Below, piece after piece: positions 11,691 to 21,381 of a stretch of 64,000 nt of DNA. Every line of letters begins with the position of its first letter. The stretch's first letter is position 1. Below the pieces are notes generated by a model. That model ran no database searches, had not been told where the DNA came from, and worked only from the letters and a program-made list of their open reading frames with translations. The stretch lies in NCBI GenBank assembly GCA_033964015.1, contig CM066917.1:25203951-25267950 (forward strand). The letters run 5' to 3'. Both the position numbers and the translations under genes were made by a program. This stretch comes from Scolanthus callimorphus. Lineage: Eukaryota; Cnidaria; Anthozoa; Actiniaria; Edwardsiidae.

Positions 11691-12117
11691 TTAGAACTAG
11701 ATAAACATTTGAAAGTGTGCATCGAGTAGTTTTAGCAACTCGTCGAATGTAAGCTAAACTATAGCCCGAGTATCGACGGCTCATGTTTACTCGTCCAACT
11801 TTCTACTGTTTCTAGTGATATATTCCCATGTAATCGCGAGATGGCACGCTTCATGTCAACAGGCCAAACGAGCTCGAATAGCTGTGAAATTGAAATTTTA
11901 AATAGGTAATTCGACGGTTCTGAAACGGGCCTTGGATGGGGGATGTTTCATTCAGGAAACGCTTTAAAAAACAATTAATTTAATAGTCGGTGCAGAGGTT
12001 CGACGAATTATAAATTGGCCGTTAAATTTGGCGGGAAACTGCTAATTATTTGGGAAGTATGGAGTAATATTACAGCGCCCATCAGAGCAAATCATGGCAT
12101 CGACTTTTGCTTTTGTG
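11691..12117. other. No gene seen; H2A 3' flank
   Basis: Unique-looking AT-rich spacer. The part next to H2A (about 12095-12119) contains the purine-rich downstream element on the minus strand (CAAAAGCAAAAGTCGATG) expected for replication-dependent histone 3' processing. Confidence 0.4.
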
Positions 12118-12119
12118 GT

Positions 12120-12135
12120 GGCTCCTAAAAGAGCC
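12120..12135 (-). terminator. Histone 3' stem-loop of H2A
   Basis: On the minus strand, GGCTCTTTTAGGAGCC: a 6-bp stem with a UUUA loop, as bound by SLBP in replication-dependent histone mRNAs. It starts 26 nt after the corrected stop codon. Confidence 0.95.
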
Positions 12136-12161
12136 GTTGTGTTTATGTACTAAGTAACAAC

Positions 12162-12564
12162 TTAGTATTCTTGACTTTGGCTGCTCTTCGATCCTCCTTT
12201 CTTCTCGGTCTTCTGGGCAGAAGAACGGCCTGGATGTTGGCAGCACACCACCCTGAGCGATGGTAACACCACCCAGAAGCTTGTTCAACTCCTCGTCGTT
12301 TCTGACAGCCAGTTGAAGATGACGGGGGATTATTCTGGACTTCTTGTTGTCGCGGGCAGCGTTGCCGGCCAACTCGAGGATCTCAGCGCTCAAGTACTCG
12401 AGCACTGCGGCCATGTATACGGGAGCGCCTGCACCAACACGCTGGGCATAGTTGCCTTTGCGGAGGAGACGGTGGATACGACCGACAGGGAATTGAAGCC
12501 CTGCACGGGATGATCGAGTCTTGGACTTGGTGCCCTTAGCTTTGCCTTTGCCACGACCAGACAT
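12162..12564 (-). CDS. H2A: Histone H2A, H2A.X-like C-terminus, two 1-nt frameshifts
   Basis: Core nucleosome histone. The N-terminus [11 protein letters not shown], the [18 protein letters not shown] fold start and the acidic-patch segment are intact up to GGVLP. The frame then slips because CC stands where CCC is expected (about 12239-12240). It slips again where CCCAG replaces CCCAAG (about 12220-12225). Restoring one base at each place gives the family-typical segment, then a tail ending SQEY and a TAA at 12162-12164, directly before the stem-loop. That tail matches the SQ(E/D)-hydrophobic phosphorylation motif of H2A.X. Read literally, the frame continues to 12082 with a nonsense tail. 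Sequencing error is more likely than a pseudogene. Paired head-to-head with H2B. Confidence 0.9.
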
Positions 12565-12631
12565 ATTCGAAATTGAATGCTTACACGATTTGATATTCAG
12601 ATCAATGCTACCTTCGACGGATTATTCGAGG

Positions 12632-12639
12632 CTTTATAT
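12632..12639 (-). promoter_or_regulatory. TATA box of H2A
   Basis: ATATAAAG on the minus strand, about 70 nt upstream of the H2A ATG. A CCAATCAG box (12672-12679) lies further upstream. Confidence 0.7.
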
Positions 12640-12657
12640 CGAAAGCTTTACTCCAAG

Positions 12658-12667
12658 CGGATCGAAA
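12658..12667 (-). promoter_or_regulatory. Shared histone promoter motif TTTCGATCCG (H2A copy)
   Basis: One of four copies of the 10-mer in the two divergent histone spacers (others at 12802, 14500 and 14664). Here it faces H2A. Confidence 0.6.
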
Positions 12668-12783
12668 GCCACCAATCAGATAGTCATAAGGACAATACTA
12701 TTTGACCTTTGATACCTAGCTTGAGTCGAGACTGGTTTCCTCAGAGGTTGGCCTAAGGTATTATCATATTAACATTATCCTGA

Positions 12784-12811
12784 CCAATCATAAAGCGAAG
12801 ATTTCGATCCG
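12784..12811 (+). promoter_or_regulatory. CCAAT box and TTTCGATCCG motif of H2B
   Basis: CCAATCA at 12784-12790 and the shared TTTCGATCCG at 12802-12811, upstream of the H2B TATA box. Confidence 0.65.
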
Positions 12812-12840
12812 TAATTTGAATAAACCTCGTGTTGTATTAA

Positions 12841-12848
12841 TATAAATA
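12841..12848 (+). promoter_or_regulatory. TATA box of H2B
   Basis: TATAAATA, 54-61 nt upstream of the H2B start codon, consistent with a short histone 5' UTR. Confidence 0.8.
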
Positions 12849-12901
12849 GGAAATGCATCGTCCTGCGCCTTATTCGCTTTATTGATTCCTACCTTATTAA
12901 A

Positions 12902-13273
12902 ATGGCACCAAAACCCGCCGCTGGCAAACCTGCAGGCAAGAAGGCCGTAAAGAAGCAGGCTACTGGAGACAAGAAGAAGAGAAAGAGATCACGCAAGGAA
13001 AGCTATGCAATCTACATCTACAAAGTGCTGAAACAGGTCCACCCCGATACCGGTATCTCCAGCAAAGCCATGGGCATCATGAACTCCTTCGTCAACGACA
13101 TCTTCGAGCGCATCGCTGGTGAAGCTTCCCGCTTGGCTCACTACAACAAGAAGTCCACCATCTCGAGCAGGGAAATCCAGACCGCTGTTCGTCTGCTTCT
13201 CCCTGGTGAGCTGGCCAAGCACGCCGTCAGTGAGGGAACCAAGGCCGTCACTAAATACACAAGCAGCAAGTAA
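12902..13273 (+). CDS. H2B: Histone H2B
   Basis: Intact 123-residue core histone that pairs with H2A in the nucleosome. A Lys-rich tail ([14 protein letters not shown]) is followed by the histone fold starting [20 protein letters not shown] and the typical end AVTKYTSSK. No introns. The start lies in a short leader after a clear TATA box, and the mRNA ends at a histone stem-loop 31 nt past the stop. It is divergent from H2A with 337 bp between start codons, so both can share CCAAT and TTTCGATCCG elements. This is the only histone here besides H4 with no visible defect. Confidence 0.98.
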   Translation: MAPKPAAGKPAGKKAVKKQATGDKKKRKRSRKESYAIYIYKVLKQVHPDTGISSKAMGIMNSFVNDIFERIAGEASRLAHYNKKSTISSREIQTAVRLLLPGELAKHAVSEGTKAVTKYTSSK

Positions 13274-13304
13274 AAAGTGCAATTTTGCGCTGTAAAAAAG
13301 CAAC

Positions 13305-13320
13305 GGCTCTTTTAGGAGCC
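13305..13320 (+). terminator. Histone 3' stem-loop of H2B
   Basis: GGCTCTTTTAGGAGCC, followed ~20 nt later by the purine-rich AAAAAAGATCATG element, the U7 snRNA target in other animals. Confidence 0.95.
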
Positions 13321-13344
13321 ACCCAAATAATAAAAAAGATCATG

Positions 13345-13997
13345 ATTTTTGCTTCTGTTCAAAGAAATATACCCGAGTTCTGTTTGCCCAAGAGATAATA
13401 AATATAGTTTGACTTGACCCATAGCTTCGAAATTGCGCGGGAAACGCGTAGCGGTTTATATTAGTCGCGCGCGTCAAAGATGGCGGCCACGATAACCAAC
13501 TGAAGCTTTTATTTTCCGCCGTAAAAAAAAAATGCTATTGCGCGAGCTTGAGGTCAAACCCCGGCAAGAATGAGGTTTGACAAAGTCTACTGTTAGCAGC
13601 TTACCGTGGCATACCACAGAGTCCACAGTATTTCGAATTTTTACATCGAAGGACACAACGCTGCAAGCAAGAGTTCGCATCATGTGTTTTTCAGGAAGAG
13701 AAACAGTAGAAAGCGGCGAGAAAATCGACGAGCGCGAGTTTTCGGCCATTGGAAAACACGGGGACGCTTATTATAGCAGAGAATACCTCATAAGACAGAC
13801 AAATATGAACCATGAACAGCTACGTAGTAGTAGCTCATGGCTAAAATAAATAAATAAATAAATAAGAATATAAATGTCTCCCTAAAATATACACGATCGT
13901 ATGGTATTTCTGTATAATTTAAGCAGGGGTTTGGTTCTAGGAGCGAGATGAGGAGTCGGGTACAGAAGCAAAGTAACGACTTTCGTTCGATTTGTGT
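13345..13997. other. Spacer between H2B and H4
   Basis: About 650 bp between convergent H2B and H4. It contains a (TAAA)n tract near 13845-13865 and a 91-residue open frame on each strand, which I do not recognise. No H1 gene is visible here or elsewhere in the window. Confidence 0.4.
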
Positions 13998-14013
13998 GGC
14001 TCCTAAAAGAGCC
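13998..14013 (-). terminator. Histone 3' stem-loop of H4
   Basis: Minus-strand GGCTCTTTTAGGAGCC, 27 nt after the H4 stop codon; identical to the H2A and H2B copies. Confidence 0.95.
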
Positions 14014-14040
14014 GTTGTTTTGAGTATTGGTCTTGGTCGT

Positions 14041-14433
<393 letters not shown>

Positions 14434-14499
14434 TTATTCAAAAGTCCAAAGGTTACACGAAGTGAGATTGGTGATGAAAGATACATAGAGAGAAAAACA

Positions 14500-14509
14500 T
14501 TTCGATCCG
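14500..14509 (+). promoter_or_regulatory. TTTCGATCCG motif in H4/H3 spacer, copy 1
   Basis: Same 10-mer as in the H2A/H2B spacer; this copy is nearer H4. Confidence 0.6.
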
Positions 14510-14663
14510 TGAAGCTTAAGCTCGACACTCGCTAGGTTTTCTCGCTATTTCGAATTGAAAATGAAGTATGTTTCTTCGAAGGAGAGTAATATTGTATTTT
14601 TGAGCGTATTTGTCATTTTCTATCCAGATATTATCTCTGTGGAGGACGCTACAATATAATAAT

Positions 14664-14673
14664 TTTCGATCCG
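14664..14673 (+). promoter_or_regulatory. TTTCGATCCG motif in H4/H3 spacer, copy 2
   Basis: Same 10-mer, oriented toward H3, upstream of the two CCAAT boxes. Confidence 0.6.
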
Positions 14674-14722
14674 CACGCTTTCAAGCTTGAACCTGGACAT
14701 TTGCATGTTAACGGTAGGAAAG

Positions 14723-14778
14723 CCAATCAGAAGCGGAGTTCATGAGCCAATCAGATTCTAGGGCGCCAAGTATAAGAA
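14723..14778 (+). promoter_or_regulatory. H3 promoter: two CCAATCAG boxes and TATA-like element
   Basis: CCAATCAG at 14723-14730 and 14747-14754, then TATAAGAA at 14771-14778, 48 nt before the H3 ATG. Confidence 0.7.
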
Positions 14779-14792
14779 TCATCCAAAAATAG

Positions 14793-14960
<168 letters not shown>

Positions 14961-15047
14961 TGATTGTGTGCTCTTTCAGTGTGGGCCACGCTCATTTTTT
15001 TTTACGATGGCATGGAGTTCAAGGCAAACGAGAAAAAACGAGGAAAC

Positions 15048-16728
15048 AAGCAAACAGGGAGAACGGGCAAACAGAGGAAACAGGGAAAACGGGCAAACAG
15101 AGAAAACAGTCAAACAGGGAGAACGGGCAAACAGGGAAAACGGGCAAACAGGGAAAACAGAGGAAACAGGGAAAATGGGCAAACAGGGGAAACGGGCAAA
15201 CAGTCAAACAGGGAGAACGGGCAAACAGGGAAAACGGGCAAACAGGGGAAACAGTCAAACAGGGAGAACGGGCAAACAGGGAAAACGGGCAAACAGGGGA
15301 AACAGAGGAAACAGGCAAACAGGGAAAACGGGCAAACAGGGGAAACGGGCAAACAGGCAAAACAGGAAAAAAAGGGGAAACGGGCAAACAGGAGAAACGG
15401 GCAAAAAGAGAAAACAGTCAAACAGGGAGAACGGGCAAACAGGGAAAACAGGGAAAACGGGCAAACAGGGGAAACGGGAAAACAGGGGAAACGGGAAAAC
15501 AGGGGAAACGGGCAAACAGGGGAAACGGGCAAACAGGGAGAACAGGCAAACAGGGAAAACAGAGGAAACAGGGAAAACGGGCAAACAGGGGAAACGGGCA
15601 AACAGGGAAAACGGGCAAACAGGGAAAACAGGCAAACAGGGGAAACGGGCAAATAGGGGAAACGGGCAAACAGGGAAAACGGGCAAACAGGGGAAACAGG
15701 CAAACAGGGGAAATGGGCAAACAGGGAAAACAGAGGAAACGGGAAACAGGGCAAACAGAGGAAACAGGCAAACAGGGAAAACGGGCAAACAGGGAAAACA
15801 GAGAAAACGGGAAACAGGGCAAACAGAGGAAACAGGCAACAGAGAAAACGGGCAAACAGGCAGAACGGGAAAACAGGGCAAACAGGGAAAACAGAGGAAA
15901 CAGGCAAACGGGAAACGGGCAAACAGGAGAAACGGGCAAACAGAGGAAACAGGCAAACAGAGGAAACAGGGAAAACAGAGGAAACGGGCAAACAGGGGAA
16001 ACGGGCAAACAGAGGAAACAGGCAAACAGGGGAAACGGGCAAACAGGGGAAACAGAGGAAACGGGCAAACAGGGAGAACAGAGGAAACAGGGAAAACGGG
16101 AAAACAGGGGAAACAGAGGAAACGGGCAAACAGGGAAACAGAGGAAACGGGCAAACAGGGGAAACAGGCAAACAGAGGAAACAGGGAAAACAGAGGAAAC
16201 AGGCAAACAGAGGAAACAGGCAAACAGAGGAAAGAGGGAAAACAGAGGAAACGGGCAAACAGAGAAAACAAAGGAAACAAGCAAACAGAGGAAACAGGAA
16301 AAACAGAGGAAACGGGCAAACAGGGCAAACGGGCAAACAGAGGAAAAAGGAAAAACAGGGAGAACAGTCGAGGAAACAGGGAAAACGGGCAAACAGAGGA
16401 AAAAGGCAAACAGGGAAAACGGGAAAACAGGGAGGAAACAAGGGAAACAGGGAGGAAACAGGCAAACAGGGGAAACGGGCAAACAGAGGAAACACTAGGG
16501 AAAACAAGCAAACGGGGAAAACAGAGGAAACAGGCAAACAGGGGAAACAGAGGAAACGGGCAAACAGGGGAAACAGAGGTATCGGGGAAACAGGGAAAAC
16601 AGAGGAAACAGGGAAAACAGAGGAAACAAGCAAACATGGAAAACAGGGAAAACGGGCAAACCAGGGAAAACAGAGGAAACAGGGCAAACAGGAAAAACAG
16701 AGGAAACAGGGAAAACAGAAAAACAGCC
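15048..16728 (+). repeat. 17-bp minisatellite, plus orientation
   Basis: About 1.7 kb of degenerate copies of GGGCAAACAGGGAAAAC, with variants such as GAGGAAACAG. The + strand is almost free of T, hence free of stop codons in all three frames. This produces very long but meaningless ORFs. GGG runs every 4-7 nt give dozens of G-quadruplex motifs. Confidence 0.95.
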
Positions 16729-17660
16729 TGTTTCCTCTCTGTTTTCCGTTTGCGCCTGTTTTCCCTGTTTCCTCTATTTTCCTGTTTTCCCCATTTGCCT
16801 GTTTCCTCAGTTTACCTCGGTTTCCCTGTTTGCCCTGTCTGCCTGTTTCCTCCCTGTTTCCTCTGTTTTACCTGTTTCCTCTGTTTTCCCTGTTTGCCCT
16901 GTCTCCCTGTTTGCCTGTTTTTTTTTTCCTCCCTGTTTCCTCTGTTTTCCCTGTTTGCCCGTTTCCCTGTTTCCTCTATTTTCCCTGTTTGCCTGTTTCC
17001 TCTGTTTCCCCTGTTTGCCCGTTTTCCATGTTTCCCCTGTTTGCCCGTTTTCCATGTTTGCCCTGTTTCCTCTGTTTTCCCTGTTTCCTCTGTTTTCCCT
17101 GTTTGCCTGTTTCCTCTGTTTTTCCTGTTTCCCCTGTTTGCCCGTTTTCCCCTGTTTGCCCGTTTTCCCTGTTTCCTCTGTTTCCTCTGTTTTCCCTGTT
17201 TCCTCTGTTTTCCCTGTTTCCTCTGTTTTCCCTGTTCGCCTGTTTCCTCTGTTTCCCTGTTGCCCGTTTCCATGTTTCCCTGTTTGCCCATTTTCCATGT
17301 TTCCCTGTTTGCCCGTTTCCTCTGTTTTCCCTGTTTGCCTGTTTCCTCTGTTTTCCCTGTTCGCCTGTTTCCTCTGTTTTCCCTGTTGCCTGTTTTCCAT
17401 GTTTCCCCTGTTTGCCTGTTTTCCATGTTTCCCCTGTTTGCCCGTTTTCCATGTTTCTCCGTTTTCCCTGTTTCCTCTGTTTTCCCTATTTCCTCTGTTT
17501 TCCCTATTTCCTCTGTTTTCCCTGTTTGTTCTGTTTTCTCGTTTTCCTTGTTTCCTCTGTTTGCCTGTTTGCCCGTTCTCCCTGTTTCCTCTGTTTTCCC
17601 TGTTTGCCTGTTTCTTCTGTTTTCCTGATTTCCCTGTTTCCTCTGTTTTCCTGTTTTTCT
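16729..17660 (-). repeat. 17-bp minisatellite, inverted arm
   Basis: About 0.93 kb of the complementary repeat (CTGTTTTCCCTGTTTGCC-type units), nearly free of A on the + strand. It directly abuts the plus-oriented arm at about 16728, forming a giant imperfect inverted repeat. A small further block of the same units lies at 17788-17906. Confidence 0.95.
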
Positions 17661-17764
17661 TGGCAGTTTGTTTCAGCTTTTGTATCCGCCATTAAAAGTT
17701 AAATAACACTAGAAAATCGAAAAGTCGAAGAACAGCGTATGTCGAAGTCTCACTTGATCTCTTA

Positions 17765-18091
17765 CAGGGTTCCCACATTTTCTGGTTTCTGTTTTCCCTG
17801 TTTGCCTGTTTCCTCTGTTTCCCTGTTTCCCCGATTTGCCCTGTCTCCTTGTTTGCCTGTTTCCTCTGTTTTCCCATTTTCCCTGTTTGCCTGTTCCTCT
17901 GTTTTTCTAGTGGCAATTCAAAATTCAAAATTTTAGACGAAACATGCCCAACATCTTGTAAATATTTCTTCAGGGATATATTTCATGACTGTTAATGACT
18001 TTGATGGGCTTTTGTAAAAATTCCAGGCCTGGAAAAAGACATTTCTAAAATCCATGACTTTCCAGGTTTTCAAGGACCCGTGGGAACCCTG
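17765..18091. mobile_element. hAT-like MITE nested in the H3 insertion
   Basis: The termini CAGGGTTCCCAC and GTGGGAACCCTG are perfect 12-bp inverted repeats. TCTTA is present on both sides (17760-17764 and 18092-18096). CAGGG-starting ends are typical of hAT elements. It encloses a block of the inverted minisatellite, so the minisatellite spread or rearranged around it. Confidence 0.75.
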
Positions 18092-18294
18092 TCTTATAGC
18101 TTTTGTATCCGCCATCAAAACTCCCCTCCCTACCAGCGTGCCACACTTTCTTGCCAGTTGAACAGTGTAATCAAAGTATCACTTAGTTGCTTAAAGCTCC
18201 TCTCTGGTTGGATAATACAACAATACCCTACACCTCAACACAAAGAACGAGGATAATAGAGACAAAAGAACTCCTCTTTGTAGAACAAAGATAA

Positions 18295-18699
<405 letters not shown>

Positions 18700-18728
18700 T
18701 AAACCCCACAAGAACACAAATTAATAAC

Positions 18729-18744
18729 GGCTCGTTTAGGAGCC
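18729..18744 (+). terminator. Histone 3' stem-loop of H3, variant
   Basis: GGCTCGTTTAGGAGCC. The other three stem-loops read GGCTCTTTTAGGAGCC. The T-to-G change destroys the base pair closing the loop (G opposite G). An AAATGC/AATAAA-rich stretch follows. Confidence 0.9.
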
Positions 18745-18908
18745 ACCACATGCAATAAAGTCAATAAAAAATGCTTTAATTGATTATAACACTCTTCTAA
18801 AAAAAAACAGTAGATCGAATGCGAAAATGTTTTTTTTTACGGGAAGTAGATTCAGCCTCTCATCCAAGACAATTGGATTTTTTAGTCCAGTCAGGTCAAT
18901 GTGTCCAG

Positions 18909-18914
18909 TTTATT
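18909..18914 (-). terminator. Candidate polyadenylation signal of RPUSD2
   Basis: AATAAA on the minus strand, ~125 nt downstream of the RPUSD2 stop codon. Confidence 0.5.
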
Positions 18915-19036
18915 TGAGTTTCCAAGATACAACATGGAGAACACCACCCCCTCATATTTACTTTACAGTATTGGTTATTTGCTATAAATTCTGTCGCTAA
19001 TAAGATGTCACAAAAATTCCTCTTTCAAAGCACATG

Positions 19037-21344
19037 CTATCTATTTCCAGGAAGCTCCTGTGGTACCGGTATAGTATCCGTGTCTTGTAAAGCCCATGAT
19101 GGCATAGGGGTGCAGTACTCCCAGTCTGGTCCCTTACGAAGAAAAAAAATAAAAACAGCAAGACGTCAGTTTTCAGGGAACATTTCCCAGATATAAAACG
19201 AGTACTGAGGAGTGTGTAGAAACAGGGGACTGTGAGATGAGTAGGTATTTTGCACTGCACCGTACCTGAAAATCCAATGTAGTGAGATGAAAATAAGACG
19301 AAAAGGGTTATTAAAAGGGTTGGAACTTGGAATGGCCAATAGACCTCCTCAGCTAGGGCGTAATGTTTTGTCATTTCAGATCACGTGGCATTCCCACGAG
19401 TATTCTCTCTTTGTTTGGGTTGCTTCCATATTCATATATCCTTCGGTGCATAGCAGAAAAACAAAGAAAGAAAACCCATGGGAATGCCACGTGATCTGAA
19501 ATGGGAAAACATTACGCCCAAGCCGAGGAGGTCTATTGTACATGAGTGGAAAAAAGTGGAATTTGGAAAAAATTATGGTAACTGTACAGTACCATTTTTC
19601 AACCTAGTTGATTTGTAAAACCAAAACTGAGAACAAATCGGAACTCAAAGAAAGCAATTTTCTATCTATGCTACATTTTGAGAACAGTTTGCAAACATGG
19701 TGAAACACTAGCAGATCTAGGAAATACTTGAGAAAATTTTGGTGTAAGCTTATCTTTTGTTGTATGTTTTATATAACAATGCCCCTCCTGCGATGTGCCC
19801 CTCCCCAAATTTCTGGATCCGTTTGTGAACAAAGTGATAACACTGTACATATGTTTTCGATTGGCACTGTATCTTAAAAAAGTGAGTATGAATGAAAGAT
19901 TCTATAGACTATAGCATAACTAAGGCATATTTTTTGTGGACCATAGAGTGGTTTTCACAAACCTGTGGAACAAAGTGTAGTAGTCAAGTGAGTACGAAAG
20001 AGAACAAAGAAATTAGAGTGTATTAGTACTTAATATGCTTCATGGGTTTATGAAAACCACTCTAATCCTCAATAAAATTGTGAACAAGCTAACTTTACTG
20101 GTAAAAATGCTACGCTGGAACAAATACCAACCTTATAAGACAAAGCATGCAGGTACATTATCAGCTCTTTCGGAGTGGGGTCACGTCTCACTATCTGGCA
20201 CTCACTACAGTCTGGATCAAACTTCTCCCCATCACTACCCCCCATGGTAAAGTTCTCCCCATCACTTCCCCCCATGGAAAAAATATCCTTAGTTCCACAT
20301 GTGCTATTATCACTTGCTACATCTTTTCTAGTTTCTGAATCTTCCAAGCAATTGGCTTCTTTATCTTGATCTGTGCTCTTACAGCTGTTACCATAGCAAT
20401 GGTTTCTTGTTTCCTTATTCCCATGGTAACAATTGTTGCTAATGTTAGGATGTTCTTCAAGTTCTCCTTTTGGTGTATTCAACTCTGGGACTGATGAATC
20501 TTGACAATCAATTTCTAGATTTTGACCATCAAATCTTTCATTATTTTCTTTGATTGAATCAGAAGCTTTTCCGATTGTGGAATCCATAGTCTCCCCTTGG
20601 GAAGAACTGCTCTCCATTGCTGTATTAGCAGGAATGTCCCTTGTAGCTGCATCTTTTGGAACAGCATGGGTGAGTGATGATTCAGCAATAGCTTTTATAA
20701 CCTGTGATGATAGGTTAAAATGACGACATCATCATCCAAATAATTTAGAATGCACTTGATTTGGGGTGTTTGAGCTTAGGCATGACAAATTTCATGAGGA
20801 ATGCAAAGGTATTTCTTAGCTGCCAGTTACTCAGGTGACAGAGGCATGCCACGCCTTCTGCACTCCTCTGGCAAGTCTCCGATGTCTTTCGATTTAAGAA
20901 CGTTTGCCAAAGAAGGGACTGTACTAGAAGTGGTGATCTTACTCAATAGGACTGTCTGCCATTATTATATTGTGCTATTTTTAGTAGTTATTAATGCTTA
21001 TCCAGACTTACCTCAAGAGCTTGATCATCAGAAACCCCACCCCTCCCCCTATTAGGTCCCCAGGCAGGGTGGTTGTAGATGGGATCATTTACTATGGGAT
21101 ATCCAAGCCATTGTAGATGTACCCTTATTTGGTGCATGCGTCCAGTATATGGGGTGCCTTTGGAAATAATAACACAGCAGTGGATATTCAGCATAATTTG
21201 TTCATGGTAACTTGTTTCTATCCTTGAAATAAGCAAAGCTCAAAAAAGCAAAGTCCAGTAGTAATACCAAATTTCCCCCAAGAAAAACATGAGCCTCAGC
21301 GTAATTCAGCTTACGAGCCGCAAGTTCTGGGGAGTCGGTTGCTA

Positions 21345-21381
<37 letters not shown>

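Noticed and set aside
12082..12161. Extended 160-aa H2A ending HDLL
   Set aside because: The tail comes from two frameshifts and reads through the 3' stem-loop; the corrected frame stops at 12162.
14964..17702. Open frames of 200-886 codons on both strands, rich in GKQGKR / FPVCPF repeats
   Set aside because: They exist only because the minisatellite strand lacks T (or A), so no stop codon can occur. All three frames are open and the repeat unit is 17 bp, not a multiple of three.
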